DNA of 64,000 bases, taken from Woeseiaceae bacterium. GTDB taxonomy: Bacteria > Pseudomonadota > Gammaproteobacteria > Steroidobacterales > Woeseiaceae. The position numbers and the translations under genes are program-made. Positions within the stretch are counted from its first letter, which is position 1; each line of letters begins with the position of its first letter. Of the stretch, positions 27,524 through 38,612 are shown in pieces. A model generated the notes under the pieces. That model saw nothing but the letters and a program-made list of their open reading frames with translations, did no database searches and was not told the origin of the DNA. The DNA is taken from positions 22,696 through 86,695 of the forward strand of contig JANQGQ010000002.1 in the NCBI GenBank assembly GCA_028277185.1. The letters run 5' to 3'.

Positions 27524-30271
27524 CTAATCCTCAAACGTTCTGATGGCAGCCAGTGCTATTGCACCCTGATACAGAATCTGAGTGACGCTTGCCCAGAACG
27601 TCAGCGAACGAATTCGATCTGTCTCCAGCGGGACGACGATAGTATCGCCGGGCTGAATTGCAAGCCTCTGTCCACTTCCAAGCCAGCGCGAACGGTTGCC
27701 TGTGACGACCGCCCCGCTGGCGCGAACGACGTAGATGAGCTTCTTGTCCGCCCTCCGGGTAAGCCCGCCGCTAAGATCGATATAGTCATCACGAGTCAGC
27801 CCGTCCTGGTGCAAATGCGACGTATTCTGCTGCGCCTCGCCGATTACCGTTACGACTTGCGACCTCTGCGGAATCATCAATCGATCGCCGTCACGCAATT
27901 CGACTTCATTGGCGCCCCCAGCGTGCTTCGCAGCCAGGTGTTCGACGTTTAGAACCAACCGGCCAACAGGTTCGTAGCCCCGCAGTTGCTCGAGCAAGGC
28001 TTGTCCGGTAGCAAGAGCCTCGGCGCCGGAAGTCTCGACCGCCGCCAAACTAAGCGAAGCCAGATCTGCCTCGAGGCGGCGAGCGAGCAATTCTACCTGC
28101 TCCTGTTCCCGCTCCTTGAGGCTCTCCCGAAGAAACACGGCTCCCTCCGGAAACGCGGCAGCGGTAAGGCCACCAGCACGCACGAGAACCGAGGACAACG
28201 TCTCGCCACGTCGGATTCGATACTCCCCCGGGAAGCGTACTTCCCCTTCGAGCGTAACGGACCAGTCAGTATCCCACTCCGGCACCCGGGTGACGCTCAG
28301 ATTGTCGTGTGGCGCCAGTATCAAATCGTTACCGACATCGCCGCGCAGGATTGAGTCAAGGTCGACATTGACCACCTCAGATTGCCGGACGGTGCCACCT
28401 TCCACCGTGTAACGGGTCAGCTCGGCTCGCAGCGTGTATGCCTCCTCGGCGAGGCTCCCGCCCGCGCGAATCAGGTCGCTTACCCGCATGCCGGGTTCGA
28501 GCGGATACTCGCCCGGCGCGCGAACGTAGCCAACTACCTCGACGCGCTGGAACGGCATGTCAAATGTCGCCTGTAACTCAAGTTCGTCCATGAGAGGCGA
28601 TACGACCCGCTGCCGGCCGAAGCTAAGGCTGAAGACATGAACCGTATCGCGCGATTCGAGTCGAACGTCTTCCACGCTTCCCGGCGCCCGGAAAGCCGCG
28701 CCGAGATCGGCTGACAGCACCTGGATCGGCTCCCCGCGTACACGCTCCCGCCTGATGAGGATGTACGCGTCATCGACCCCGGGCTTGAGTTCGGCTGGTG
28801 ACCGTATGAGGTCGGTGAGCCGCATGCCTTCTGACCATTGATAGGGCCCGGGACGCTGAACGTGACCCGAGAGCGATACCGTGTTTTCGAGATCGGGGAG
28901 CACTTCGGGAACGAGCAGGATATCGCCAGCCATAATGCGTCGCTGCGATTGATCGTCTGCGGTCAGGTCTACAGTCAACACCTGCCGGGTACGGTCCCGT
29001 CCGATACGCTCGAGCCTCGCGCCTTCCGCGAAGGCTACGGGCGACAGCCCGCCGGCAAGTTCAATCACGTCACCGACGGTTGCGCCGTCGCTTGCCTCGT
29101 AGATTGCCGGCCGTACTACGGCACCTCCAACTCCCACGGTCGACCCTATTGGAGGCACGAAGATCACGTCACCGGGCTGGAGCCGCCGATCATTCGACGT
29201 GTCGCCCTCGAGCAACAAGTCGTAGAGATCCAGCGTTGTCACGCGCTGCCCGTTTCGCTTGAGCTGAATACGCCTGAGCGAGCCTACCTCGCTTATGCCG
29301 CCGCTGCGGTAAAGTGCGCTACTGATGGTTGAGAGGCCGCTGACGACGTACGACCCGGGCCGCTGAACGTCGCCAAGGACGAACACGCGTATGGTGCGCA
29401 ACGGCCCCATTGTCACACTGACCTGAGTTCCGATGAGCATCTCTGCCACGCGTTGGTTCAAGTCTTTTCGGAACTCCGAAAACGGAATTCCGGCCACCGT
29501 GACCGGCCCGATTTCTGGAAGATTCAGTATACCGTCGCGTGTAACCTCGAACTCGTAGATACCGTTGACGTTGCCAAAAAGTTGAACGCGAACACTATCG
29601 CCCGGCCCAAGCACGTAGTCCGGCGGCACCGGCCCACTCTGCGGCGCCTCGAACGAGCTGTCATCGGTCTCGAACAACTCGTACCCGAACGGCCTCAGCG
29701 CATCCCGTCCCGTTGCCTGCGTCTCGAGTATCCGGACGCTGATATCGAAATTCCTGAGAAAAGGCTCTGCCTCGAGCCGGCGTTCGATATCCGGCTCGGT
29801 CAATCCGAGCAGTGGTACGAATTCGAGTCCTTGCAGCGACAGCACGCCCGAATCGTCGAGCGTATACGCTCCACTGCCTGAGAGCCTCTTGAGCACCGGG
29901 TCTTCCGTAACCGCAGTTCGCTCCTCCGGTGTCAGGAACGCTTTCGGCGTGAAGGTAATCACGAGACTGCCGCCGGCGTCCGCCCGCAGTACATCATCGT
30001 CATCCAACCCGCCCTGCTCGCGCGCCGTTCCGGGCCTGGATTCGTCTCCCTCCGGCTCAGCGGATTCGTTGATACTCGACTGGCCCGCACCGGTCCGCTC
30101 GTTGCTCATTTGCCGCAGCGCATCCAGCGCCCGCTGACGTTCGGCCGGCGGCAGCGCATTCAGCATCTGTCGCTGCTGGGGCGTCAGCTGAGTCCCCTGT
30201 TGCGCTTCGACGCCGGTAGAAATCAACAGCAGCAGCGCCGGAAGAAGCAGCCGGATCGAACTGCCCGTCAT
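27524..30271 (-). CDS. Large multi-SLBB polysaccharide export protein (Wza-like)
   Basis: A 915-aa exported protein. The ATG at 30271 overlaps the wzi stop as ATGA; an ATG at 30283 is also in frame. A signal peptide (LLLPALLLLISTGVEA-QQ, no lipobox) is followed by a Gln/Arg-rich stretch and the Poly_export domain around residue 220 (YVLGPGDSVRVQLFGN). Then come about six SLBB repeats (for example GYVRAPGEYPLEPGMRVSDLIRAGG) and a C-terminal membrane segment near 895-910 (TFWASVTQILYQGAIALAAI). It is more than twice the length of Wza. It probably lines the periplasmic-outer-membrane export path for the second polysaccharide. Confidence 0.9.
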   Translation of the reverse strand: MTGSSIRLLLPALLLLISTGVEAQQGTQLTPQQRQMLNALPPAERQRALDALRQMSNERTGAGQSSINESAEPEGDESRPGTAREQGGLDDDDVLRADAGGSLVITFTPKAFLTPEERTAVTEDPVLKRLSGSGAYTLDDSGVLSLQGLEFVPLLGLTEPDIERRLEAEPFLRNFDISVRILETQATGRDALRPFGYELFETDDSSFEAPQSGPVPPDYVLGPGDSVRVQLFGNVNGIYEFEVTRDGILNLPEIGPVTVAGIPFSEFRKDLNQRVAEMLIGTQVSVTMGPLRTIRVFVLGDVQRPGSYVVSGLSTISSALYRSGGISEVGSLRRIQLKRNGQRVTTLDLYDLLLEGDTSNDRRLQPGDVIFVPPIGSTVGVGGAVVRPAIYEASDGATVGDVIELAGGLSPVAFAEGARLERIGRDRTRQVLTVDLTADDQSQRRIMAGDILLVPEVLPDLENTVSLSGHVQRPGPYQWSEGMRLTDLIRSPAELKPGVDDAYILIRRERVRGEPIQVLSADLGAAFRAPGSVEDVRLESRDTVHVFSLSFGRQRVVSPLMDELELQATFDMPFQRVEVVGYVRAPGEYPLEPGMRVSDLIRAGGSLAEEAYTLRAELTRYTVEGGTVRQSEVVNVDLDSILRGDVGNDLILAPHDNLSVTRVPEWDTDWSVTLEGEVRFPGEYRIRRGETLSSVLVRAGGLTAAAFPEGAVFLRESLKEREQEQVELLARRLEADLASLSLAAVETSGAEALATGQALLEQLRGYEPVGRLVLNVEHLAAKHAGGANEVELRDGDRLMIPQRSQVVTVIGEAQQNTSHLHQDGLTRDDYIDLSGGLTRRADKKLIYVVRASGAVVTGNRSRWLGSGQRLAIQPGDTIVVPLETDRIRSLTFWASVTQILYQGAIALAAIRTFED

Positions 30272-31755
30272 CGGGACTGCCATTGAACGAACACACTGGT
30301 ATCCGATGTCGCGATGCCGCTCGCGCGGTCATCGATGTCGACGTAGCCCGCCCCGACCGTGAAACGGCCGAATCGGGACTGGCGTTCGTAAGTTATCTGA
30401 ATGTCGGTTAGATCCCGGGCGGTGGGCGCAACACTGTGATTCGGCTGCGGCGACCCTTGGCGATTCAATTCCATGTGGCGCAGGGAGATGTTCCAGACGT
30501 GACCGGCGGATTGTACCAGCGTTGAACCGATCGAGTAGGACAAACCGTCTCCATCAATACTGTGCCCGATAGGCTTGCCCTTGTATCGATACCCGCTGTT
30601 ATAGATCGGGTGCTCGTAGGCGCAATTCGGTTTCCGGTCCGCAAATCCGAAACCTCCCTCCCGGCACTCGGTGTCCGCTACCTCGACGTGAGTACGGTGG
30701 CTCAGGCCGCCGATGTCACCGTGAAACTCGAACCCCAGCTGGCGCAGCCACGACCCGATCCCGTCGCCCCCACCCCGGCCATCTTCACCGATCCACTGCA
30801 TGTAGGCAGTCACGGGCACTCCACCGGGCAGCGACCAGCGAATGTCGATTCCACCGAGCTGATTGCCTGGTTCGTCTTCCGCATCGACGTTTACGCCGCG
30901 ATTGTCGCGGCCGAGAAGCAGATCACCGAAGGTTTCGAGTCGACAAGGCCTGTCGTCCCCGCACCATTGCGCCGTGCGTGACAGACCAATCTCGAGACCC
31001 TTGACGGGCCGGATACTCCCGCGGATTCCGAACAACAACGCATCGTTGACGACGCGATCGTCGTCGAGTTGCTGCATGAAGGTAGTGAACGTCCACGGCC
31101 CCATCCAGGACAACCACGGCGTCTCGAACGGCGTACTGTTGTTTCGCTGAAGCGTAATGCCTGGGGCAGGACGGTGGTTTGTGCCGAGAATCAGGCTGCC
31201 GTCACGTCCAGGACCCCACCAGCGCTCTTGCCAGCCGGCCGTCAGCATCCAGTTGCCGAGTGCCATACCGACGTACGTGCCATCCGGACGAAACTCATCG
31301 CCGTCGAACGAATCGTCGACGATCGTACCCTGAACATTGATCGTGAATCTCTCGCCAACCCACGTCACTTTCGCTGTCAGCTCACGTTCGTCACGAGGCG
31401 TGTTCTCGAAGGTGCGAATAAACCGCGGCTGCTCGCCCACGGCCGCGCGGACGTTGACGGTCAGAAAATCGGGCTCGAGTTCATCGCGGGACTGCCGAAA
31501 CAAACGATCGTATGCTGCACGTTGGTTGGGTGTCAGCGTCGCCTGATCCGTGGATCGCAAGGCCGTCTGGATTTCTCCCCAGGAGATCGGCCATGCAGTC
31601 GAAGCGATGTCGATCGCACGTGTGTCGTTGAGCAGATCGATATCATGACGAATTCGCAGATCACCCGGGGGCGCCAGAACCTCGGCGGCCGCGTTCGCGG
31701 CGCAAAGGCCCAGCAGGGCGGGGCCGAGCCAGGGTGAGAGTCGTTGCAAGGACAT
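30268..31755 (-). CDS. Capsule assembly protein, Wzi family
   Basis: A 495-aa outer-membrane beta-barrel. The signal peptide ends near ANAAA-EVLAPPGD. Wzi-family features are the N-terminal helical part (IDIASTAWPISWGEI, NQRAAYDRLF), then GWQERWWGPGRDGSLILGTNHRPAPGI, and amphipathic strands to a terminal SVFVQWQSR. Wzi is an outer-membrane lectin that attaches group 1 capsule in E. coli and Klebsiella. Here it precedes and overlaps the SLBB export gene by four bases, so the pair likely acts together in surface attachment or export. Confidence 0.9.
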   Translation of the reverse strand: MSLQRLSPWLGPALLGLCAANAAAEVLAPPGDLRIRHDIDLLNDTRAIDIASTAWPISWGEIQTALRSTDQATLTPNQRAAYDRLFRQSRDELEPDFLTVNVRAAVGEQPRFIRTFENTPRDERELTAKVTWVGERFTINVQGTIVDDSFDGDEFRPDGTYVGMALGNWMLTAGWQERWWGPGRDGSLILGTNHRPAPGITLQRNNSTPFETPWLSWMGPWTFTTFMQQLDDDRVVNDALLFGIRGSIRPVKGLEIGLSRTAQWCGDDRPCRLETFGDLLLGRDNRGVNVDAEDEPGNQLGGIDIRWSLPGGVPVTAYMQWIGEDGRGGGDGIGSWLRQLGFEFHGDIGGLSHRTHVEVADTECREGGFGFADRKPNCAYEHPIYNSGYRYKGKPIGHSIDGDGLSYSIGSTLVQSAGHVWNISLRHMELNRQGSPQPNHSVAPTARDLTDIQITYERQSRFGRFTVGAGYVDIDDRASGIATSDTSVFVQWQSR

Positions 31756-31907
31756 CCTGTATACGCGGCAAACCGTTCAGCGACGCGCCGGATGTTAGCA
31801 GCATTTCGGACGAATGAAACAGCATTGCCGTCCAGCGACGGCACCCAGGCCGAGTGCGCGGCAGGAGCAACCCCGGAAAGAAGTCCTGACGAACGCACTC
31901 GCCGAAA

Positions 31908-33011
31908 CTAGTCGACGCAGAGCCAGCGCTGGATCGAGTCAACCACACGCGCCGCGGTTTTCCCGTCCCATAGCGGCACCGTCGATCCTCGCGACCACTC
32001 GCCGCTCATGGCCTTGCTCAGACTCTCGCCGAGCGTCTCCGCCTCGACGAGCTTATTGGTCCCAGCGTGAATCGTGATGGGGCGTTCGGTGTTTTCGCGC
32101 AGCGTCAGACAGGGAATGCCAAGGTAGGTAGTCTCCTCCTGCAGGCCGCCCGAATCCGTAATGACGAGCCGCGCTCCTGTCAGCAGGCTCATGAAGCGGA
32201 CGTAAGGCAGCGGCTCGACGAGCTTGAGACCCGGCGCCCCGCCGATAAGCCGGTCGAGTCCGAAAGCCTTGAGCGCTTTCAACGTGCGGGGGTGAGCAAC
32301 GAATACGACCGGCAGATTTGCCGCAGCCCGAATCAAAGCCTCCACGATGGGCTTCATCGATTTCTCTTCGTCTACATTGGAGGGGCGGTGCAGCGTAACG
32401 AGCGCATAGTCCCCGGCATCGAGGCCAAGCTCCTCACGCACTGAAGCGCTCGCGATCTTCTCACGGAGCATTTCGAACGAGTCGATCATGATGTTCCCGA
32501 CCAGCTCGATTTTGCCCGCATCGACGCCTTCCGCCAGCAAGTTGTCGTTGGCGTCCTGCGACGGTGTCCAGAGAAGATCGGAAATCGCGTCGGTGACTAG
32601 TCGATTTATCTCCTCCGGCATGCGTCGATCGCCGCTCCGCAGGCCCGCTTCCAGGTGAGCGACGGGAATCAGCAGCTTTGCGCATACCAGCGCGCATGCA
32701 GCAGTGGGATTTACGTCGCCGACGACGATCACCATGTCCGGCCTGTCGCTAAGGCAGAGTCTCTCGTACTCGATCATGACCCTGCCCGTCTGCTCTGCAT
32801 GCGTGCCACTGCCGACGCCGAGGTTGTACGCTGGCTCCGGCAGCCGCAGGTCTCGCAGAATGGCGTCGGACATATTGGTGTCGTAGTGCTGACCGGTGTG
32901 CACGAGCAGCGGCTCTGCCCAGTCGGTCGCCGCAATCGCGTGGTACAGCGGCGCAACTTTCATGAAGTTCGGCCGGGCGGCAGCAATGAGATGAACGCTC
33001 TTCGTAGTCAT
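31908..33011 (-). CDS. wecB: UDP-N-acetylglucosamine 2-epimerase (non-hydrolysing)
   Basis: A 367-aa cytoplasmic enzyme interconverting UDP-GlcNAc and UDP-ManNAc. Family blocks seen are AARPNFMKVAPL, TGQHYDTNMSD, HLEAGLRSGDRRMPEEINR and the UDP-binding DSGGLQEE near the C-terminus. No hydrolase or kinase domain is fused, so it is the WecB type. UDP-ManNAc would then be oxidised by a 6-dehydrogenase such as the tviB-like gene nearby. The 150-bp gap to wzi contains no gene. Confidence 0.93.
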   Translation of the reverse strand: MTTKSVHLIAAARPNFMKVAPLYHAIAATDWAEPLLVHTGQHYDTNMSDAILRDLRLPEPAYNLGVGSGTHAEQTGRVMIEYERLCLSDRPDMVIVVGDVNPTAACALVCAKLLIPVAHLEAGLRSGDRRMPEEINRLVTDAISDLLWTPSQDANDNLLAEGVDAGKIELVGNIMIDSFEMLREKIASASVREELGLDAGDYALVTLHRPSNVDEEKSMKPIVEALIRAAANLPVVFVAHPRTLKALKAFGLDRLIGGAPGLKLVEPLPYVRFMSLLTGARLVITDSGGLQEETTYLGIPCLTLRENTERPITIHAGTNKLVEAETLGESLSKAMSGEWSRGSTVPLWDGKTAARVVDSIQRWLCVD

Positions 33012-33049
33012 ACGCGAATCAATACGTTTGGCCGGCCGGGATACGAGCT

Positions 33050-34675
33050 TTAGTGCCCGCGCAGTTCTTGCAGTCTGCCGATGAGCGCCGCTGTCGACGC
33101 GTTGCTGCCCTCGTATTGCTCGTGTCGGGACACCGCTCCTGTCATGGAGTCAGCCAGGCGCTTCCCCAATTCGACGCCCCACTGATCGAAGGAGTTGATT
33201 CCCCAGAGCACGCCCTCGACGAATACCTTGTGTTCATATAGGGCAATCAACTGGCCGAGCGTTTCGGGCGTGAGTGCACCAAAGACCAGCACGTTCGAAG
33301 GATTGTTGCCCCTATGCACGCGATGGGGGGCCAGGCCCCCTTCGTCAAAACCGTCCATGAGCGCTTCGGCCTGTGCGAGGCAATTCGCGATCGCAAGATC
33401 CTGCAGCGACTGAGCGGCACCTGAGCTGGTAGCCGGCAACAGAAAGTCGACCGGGACGAGGCGCGTCCCCTGATGCAGCAACTGATAGAACGAGTGCTGC
33501 GCATTGTTGCCGGCCTCACCCCAGATTACAGCGCCCGTTTCGCAACGAACCCGCTTGCCGTCCGTTCGAACGGATTTGCCGTTGGACTCCATCTGTAACT
33601 GCTGCAGATAGGCAGGGAACCGATCCAGACGATTGTCATACGGCAGGATGGCATGTGTTTCGGCGCCGAAGAAATTGTTGTACCAGTTGCCCAGCATGGC
33701 GAGCACCACCGGCATGTTCTCGCTCAGGGGCGACAGACGAAAGTGTTGATCCATGATCCGGCCGCCCAACAACACCCGCGAAAACGTCTCGAACCCCAAA
33801 ACGAGTGCCAGCGAGAGTCCGACGGCAGACCAGAGCGAGTAGCGGCCTCCCACCCAGTCCCAGAAGCCGAAACGGAAATCCGGACGGATGCCGAAATCAT
33901 TCATCGCGGCGTGGTTTGTCGACGTAGCAGCGAAATGCGCTTCGACCGCTGCGTCACCCAGTGTGTCGACGATCCAGGCACGTGCCGCCCGGGCGTTGCT
34001 CATCGTCTCGAGTGTCGTGAACGTCTTCGAGCAGACCACGAACAAGGTCTCTGCCGGGTCCAGCTCGCTCCGCAAGTCGGCGAGCTGCGTACCGTCGACG
34101 TTCGACACACTGAAGAAGCGCATGCCGTCGGTCCAGTAGTGCCGGAGCGCTCTCGCCACCATCACCGGCCCCAGATCGGAGCCGCCGATCCCTATATTGA
34201 CCACATTGCGAAAGCGTTTTCCGGTGCTGCCGACGATCTCGCCTGCATGCACGGCGTGGACGTATTCCTCGATTCGCGTCAGCACCCCCCACAGGTCCCG
34301 GACGGCGGGAACCTCCAGCGCCACCCGATCTGAGATCTTGGAGCGCAACGCCACGTGCAATACCGCCCTGTCTTCCGTCACGTTGATGCGTTCACCGGAG
34401 AACATTGCCTCGATGGACTCCGGAACCGAAGACTCCTTTGCCAGCCGCGTGAAGAGCTTTAGGGTCTTACTCGTGACGTGGTTCTTCGAATAGTCGAGCG
34501 TCAGGTCCCCGGCGCTAAGGACCAGCCGCTCCGCTCGCGACCGGTCGCGGCGAAACAGCTCCTTCAGGGAGCGGTGACGCAGCTCGTCCCTATAGTGAGT
34601 CCTTAGAGCCTGCCACGCCGGCAGGTCTGTCGGATATCGGGCGGACAACTTTCGCCCGGGATAGGCATCAGGCAC
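33050..34675 (-). CDS. pgi: Glucose-6-phosphate isomerase
   Basis: A 541-aa glycolytic enzyme interconverting glucose-6-phosphate and fructose-6-phosphate. Seen are [13 protein letters not shown], the signature [15 protein letters not shown], and [18 protein letters not shown] with the C-terminal active-site lysine. The first eight bases overlap the 3' end of the epimerase gene, so it is embedded in the polysaccharide operon. There it may supply fructose-6-phosphate for mannose and hexosamine precursors. Length is normal for the bacterial long form. Confidence 0.96.
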   Translation of the reverse strand: MPDAYPGRKLSARYPTDLPAWQALRTHYRDELRHRSLKELFRRDRSRAERLVLSAGDLTLDYSKNHVTSKTLKLFTRLAKESSVPESIEAMFSGERINVTEDRAVLHVALRSKISDRVALEVPAVRDLWGVLTRIEEYVHAVHAGEIVGSTGKRFRNVVNIGIGGSDLGPVMVARALRHYWTDGMRFFSVSNVDGTQLADLRSELDPAETLFVVCSKTFTTLETMSNARAARAWIVDTLGDAAVEAHFAATSTNHAAMNDFGIRPDFRFGFWDWVGGRYSLWSAVGLSLALVLGFETFSRVLLGGRIMDQHFRLSPLSENMPVVLAMLGNWYNNFFGAETHAILPYDNRLDRFPAYLQQLQMESNGKSVRTDGKRVRCETGAVIWGEAGNNAQHSFYQLLHQGTRLVPVDFLLPATSSGAAQSLQDLAIANCLAQAEALMDGFDEGGLAPHRVHRGNNPSNVLVFGALTPETLGQLIALYEHKVFVEGVLWGINSFDQWGVELGKRLADSMTGAVSRHEQYEGSNASTAALIGRLQELRGH

Positions 34676-35693
34676 TTTGCTTTTGCCCTTCCCGGTAGTA
34701 TTCGAGATACCAGTCGACGAACTTCCTGACGCCCACGTCTATCGGCGTACTCGGCTGATAATCGACGTCGACGGCCAGATCCTCAGTGTCGGCCCAGGTA
34801 TCCGGAACGTCGCCAGGCTGCAAGGGAAGCAGGTTCTTCTCAGCTTTCTTCCCGACGCATTCTTCGATGACCTCGATATAGCGCATCAGCTCGACCGGTT
34901 GCTGGTTACCTATATTGTAGATTCGATACGGCGCGCGGCTCGTACCGGGGTCCGGGTTGTCGCTGTCCCAGCTCTCGTTGGGCGCCGCAGAGCGATCCAT
35001 TGTCCGGATCACGCCTTCGACGATGTCTTCGACATAGGTGAAGTCCCTACGATGATTGCCGTAGTTGAAGACGTCGATCGGCTTGCCTTCGAGAATGTTG
35101 CGGGTAAACAGGAACAGTGCCATATCCGGACGCCCCCAAGGCCCATAGACCGTGAAGAACCGCAACCCTGTCGTTGGCAAGTTGTAGAGGTTCGAGTAGC
35201 TGTGCGCCATCAGCTCGTTCGCTTTCTTGGTAGCACCGTACAGCGCAAGCGGATGGTCGACATTCTGGTGAATCGAAAACGGCATTGCCGAGTTGGCGCC
35301 GTACACGGAACTCGACGATGCGTAGACAAGGTGCTCTACGTTATTGTGCCGGCAGCCCTCGAGAATGTGCAGCGTCCCGACGATATTGCTATCGATATAG
35401 CTATGAGGGTTCTCGAGCGAGTAACGTACGCCCGCCTGGGCTGCAAGGTGTACGACGCGATCGAAACCCTCTTCTGCGAACAGCTTTTCGATGCCCGGGC
35501 GGTCGGCCAGGTCGAGCCGATGCATTGTGAAGCGATCGTAGTCCGCGAGCTGCCTGGCGCGCGCCTCTTTCAAAGCGACGTCGTAGTAGTCGTTGAAGTT
35601 GTCGAGCCCCACGACTTCATCGTCGCGCTCCAGCAGCTGTTTGGCAGTGAAGCTCCCGATAAAGCCCGCTGCGCCGGTAACGAGGATTTTCAT
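34668..35693 (-). CDS. UDP-glucuronate 4-epimerase-like SDR protein
   Basis: A 341-aa extended SDR. The NAD motif is TGAAGFIG (residues 6-13), the active-site Ser lies in YASSSSVYG and the Tyr-Lys pair in YGATKK. The segments [31 protein letters not shown] and [12 protein letters not shown] are typical of UDP-glucuronate 4-epimerases (CapI/LpsL). It would make UDP-galacturonate from the product of Ugd. It lies 16 bp after tviB and overlaps pgi by eight bases. UDP-GlcNAc or UDP-GlcNAcA epimerase activity is a less likely alternative. Confidence 0.85.
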   Translation of the reverse strand: MKILVTGAAGFIGSFTAKQLLERDDEVVGLDNFNDYYDVALKEARARQLADYDRFTMHRLDLADRPGIEKLFAEEGFDRVVHLAAQAGVRYSLENPHSYIDSNIVGTLHILEGCRHNNVEHLVYASSSSVYGANSAMPFSIHQNVDHPLALYGATKKANELMAHSYSNLYNLPTTGLRFFTVYGPWGRPDMALFLFTRNILEGKPIDVFNYGNHRRDFTYVEDIVEGVIRTMDRSAAPNESWDSDNPDPGTSRAPYRIYNIGNQQPVELMRYIEVIEECVGKKAEKNLLPLQPGDVPDTWADTEDLAVDVDYQPSTPIDVGVRKFVDWYLEYYREGQKQSA

Positions 35694-35709
35694 ACACTAC
35701 TCCGAAGTG

Positions 35710-36990
35710 CTACAGACGGTCGTCGCTGAGTTCTGCGGGGAGAACGTACTTCACATCGTAGACCACCGCAGCCGGTTTCGCGAGGCTGTGTATCCACTCC
35801 TTGCCGCCTTCGATGAATTGCGAATGCGCGACTGCGATGACGACGGCGTCGTACCCACCTGCCTCCGGGTGTTCCGTTAAACTGAGGCCGTACTCCTGCC
35901 GAGCCTCGTCGGACGACACCCAGGGATCGTGCACGTCCACCTGAGCACCGTACGTCTCCAGCTCCGAGACGATATCCACCACCTTGGTGTTTCGCAGATC
36001 GGGACAATTCTCCTTGAAGGCCAAGCCGAGAATCAGCACGCGCGACCCAAGCGGCTGGATCGCTTTCTCGAGCATCAGTTCGACGATTCGGGAAGCGACA
36101 TAAAGCGGCATATCGTCGTTGATTCGACGGCCGGCCAGGATCATCTGAGAATGGTAGCCGAGCTGCTGAGCCTTATAGGTCAGATAGTAAGGGTCTACGC
36201 CGATGCAGTGACCGCCGACGAGCCCGGGCCGGAACGGCAGGAAGTTCCACTTCGTGCCTGCCGCCTCGAGTACTTCCTCGGTATCGATGCCGACGCGGTC
36301 GAAGATCATTGCAAGTTCGTTGACAAGAGCAATATTCACGTCCCGCTGCGTGTTTTCGATGACCTTGGCGGCCTCCGCCACCTTGATGCTCGACGTCTTG
36401 TGCGTTCCCGCAGTGATGATCGATGCATAAACCCTGTCAATAAAATCGGCGACCTCCGGCGTCGAGCCGGAGGTGATCTTCAGTATGTTGACGAGCCGGT
36501 GCTCCTTGTCGCCCGGGTTGATTCGCTCGGGGCTATAGCCTGCGAAGAAATCGACGTTGAGCTTCAGGCCGGCGCCCTGCTCGATGATCGGGACGCAGAA
36601 ATCCTCCGTCGCGCCCGGATAGACGGTAGACTCGTAGACGACGACGTCACCCTCGCTGACTACGGAACCGAGCGTCTCACTCGCTTTTCGAAGCGGCGTT
36701 AGCAACGGTCGCTTGGAGTCGCTAATGGGCGTCGGTACCGTAACGACGTAGAAATTACATTCAGCCAGGCTGTCGACCGATTCAGCGTAGAAGAGTTGCG
36801 TCGCCTCGGCGAGTTCTCCGTTCGAGACCTCGAGCGTCGAATCCTGGCCGGCTTTCAGCTCGGCTACGCGCGCTTCGTTCACATCGAAACCGACGGTAGG
36901 GTACTTCTTGCCGAACTCGACGGCTAGCGGCAGCCCGACGTAGCCGAGCCCGATCACGCCGATCCTGAGATTTTCCAGATCAAAATCCAT
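35710..36990 (-). CDS. tviB: Nucleotide-sugar 6-dehydrogenase, TviB/WbpA type
   Basis: A 426-aa NAD-dependent dehydrogenase. It has the N-terminal motif [13 protein letters not shown], the central [24 protein letters not shown], the catalytic Cys in [12 protein letters not shown], and the C-terminal [17 protein letters not shown]. The [10 protein letters not shown] and SPERINPGD blocks place it with UDP-N-acetylhexosamine 6-dehydrogenases (TviB, WbpA, WecC), distinct from ugd. The likely product is UDP-GlcNAcA, UDP-GalNAcA or UDP-ManNAcA. It is the first gene of the long minus-strand operon on this side of nhaB. Confidence 0.88.
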   Translation of the reverse strand: MDFDLENLRIGVIGLGYVGLPLAVEFGKKYPTVGFDVNEARVAELKAGQDSTLEVSNGELAEATQLFYAESVDSLAECNFYVVTVPTPISDSKRPLLTPLRKASETLGSVVSEGDVVVYESTVYPGATEDFCVPIIEQGAGLKLNVDFFAGYSPERINPGDKEHRLVNILKITSGSTPEVADFIDRVYASIITAGTHKTSSIKVAEAAKVIENTQRDVNIALVNELAMIFDRVGIDTEEVLEAAGTKWNFLPFRPGLVGGHCIGVDPYYLTYKAQQLGYHSQMILAGRRINDDMPLYVASRIVELMLEKAIQPLGSRVLILGLAFKENCPDLRNTKVVDIVSELETYGAQVDVHDPWVSSDEARQEYGLSLTEHPEAGGYDAVVIAVAHSQFIEGGKEWIHSLAKPAAVVYDVKYVLPAELSDDRL

Positions 36991-37011
36991 TTCGCTTCCT
37001 GATCACGTCCT

Positions 37012-38514
37012 CTAACCCAACAACCAAAGCGCTGCCAGACCCGTGATGCTCATCGTAATCGTATACGGCAGCGCCATGACAACCATGCGACCGTAAGACA
37101 GGCGTATCAGCGGTGCAATCGCCGAGGTCAGCAGAAACAGGAACGCCGCCTGGCCGTTCGGCGTCGCGACGGACGGAATGTTCGTGCCCGTGTTGATCGC
37201 AACGGCCAATCCGTCGAACTGCTCGCGGGTCAGCTCGCCCGCGAGGTACATGTCCTCGACCTGACCGATGTAAACCGTTGCCACGAATACGTTGTCGGAT
37301 ATCATCGACAGGAAACCGTTGGCAACGTAGAACAGCGCTTCCTGAGTCTTGCCCTCGTAGCTCATGACCCAGGCAATCACCGGATCGAAAAGGCCCTGAT
37401 CTCCGATCACGGCGACGATCGCAAAGAACACGACGAGGAGAGCCGTGAACGGTAAAGCCTCTTCGAACGCGTGGCCGAGGCGATGCTCCTCCGTGATGCC
37501 GTTCAAGGCCGTCGCGAGCACGATCACCATGAGACCGACAATGCCCGGCTCCGCCGCATGCGATACCAACGCCGCGGCAAGCAACAGAGCTACGATCGCC
37601 TGGACGATGATCATCGCCCACTCCTGTGTAGACCGCTTCTCGGAGGTCTCCCGGTCGTATTCCTGCAGCACCGTTCGCACTTTGTCTGACAGGCGCGCTC
37701 CGTAACCGAATGAGCGCGTAGCCTCCAACACCATGCAGGTCGCGAGTCCGACGGCGAACACGGGCATCGAGATATGCGCCATCTTCAGGAAGAACTCGGT
37801 GAATCCCCAGTCCATCACCTCCGCAATCAGCAGGTTTTGCGGCTCGCCGACCAGCGTCGTGACGCCGCCGAGCGCGGTGCCAACGGCACCGTGCATCATG
37901 AGGCTCCGCAGAAACGCGCGGAACTGCTCGAGGTCCTCGCGATGCAATTCGATCACTTCGTCGTCCGAAGTCGCATCGTGCTCGGCCTGATGAAAGTGCT
38001 TGCCCGACGCTACCTTGTGATAGACGCCATAGAAGCCGACGGCGACCGTGATAATCACCGCAGTCACCGTTAGCGCGTCCAGAAACGCAGAGAGCACGGC
38101 GGCCGTCGTAGAGAAGATCAGCGACAGCAACATCTTCGAGCGAACGCCCAGGAGTATCTTCGTGAACGTGTACAGCAGCATCTCGCGCAGGAAGTAGATT
38201 CCGGCGACCATGAACATCAGCAGCAGAATCACGGGGAAGTTGTGCTCCGCTTCGACGAAGACATGCTCGGGCGTCGTCAGGCCGATGATCACGGCCTCGA
38301 TAGCAAGGAGCCCTCCAGGTTGCAGCGGATAGCACTTGAGCGCCATCGCCAGCGTGAATATGAACTGCAGTACCAGAATCCAGCCCGCCATGAACGGATC
38401 GATCATGACGAGGATCGGATTCATGGCGAGGAATGCGACTATCGTCCACTTGTACCACGTCGGCGAATTGCCCAAGAAATTCGCCCGCATTGACGCTGCC
38501 ATCGTTGCGGCCAT
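37012..38514 (-). CDS. nhaB: Na+/H+ antiporter NhaB
   Basis: A 500-aa inner-membrane transporter (E. coli NhaB is 513 aa) that expels Na+ in exchange for protons. About eleven hydrophobic segments are visible. [11 protein letters not shown] near the N-terminus, [23 protein letters not shown] in the middle and [37 protein letters not shown] near the C-terminus are strong NhaB signatures. It is not functionally tied to the polysaccharide genes and marks the end of that island. Its presence fits a saline habitat. Confidence 0.95.
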   Translation of the reverse strand: MAATMAASMRANFLGNSPTWYKWTIVAFLAMNPILVMIDPFMAGWILVLQFIFTLAMALKCYPLQPGGLLAIEAVIIGLTTPEHVFVEAEHNFPVILLLMFMVAGIYFLREMLLYTFTKILLGVRSKMLLSLIFSTTAAVLSAFLDALTVTAVIITVAVGFYGVYHKVASGKHFHQAEHDATSDDEVIELHREDLEQFRAFLRSLMMHGAVGTALGGVTTLVGEPQNLLIAEVMDWGFTEFFLKMAHISMPVFAVGLATCMVLEATRSFGYGARLSDKVRTVLQEYDRETSEKRSTQEWAMIIVQAIVALLLAAALVSHAAEPGIVGLMVIVLATALNGITEEHRLGHAFEEALPFTALLVVFFAIVAVIGDQGLFDPVIAWVMSYEGKTQEALFYVANGFLSMISDNVFVATVYIGQVEDMYLAGELTREQFDGLAVAINTGTNIPSVATPNGQAAFLFLLTSAIAPLIRLSYGRMVVMALPYTITMSITGLAALWLLG

Positions 38515-38612
38515 AGCTGCTCCTGCCTGAAGACGCCCTTCCGAGCCCCCGGTTGCTTGTCGTTGTCGTTATTTGCGGGATTCTAGACGCTATCAGCAGT
38601 AACGGCTATGCG

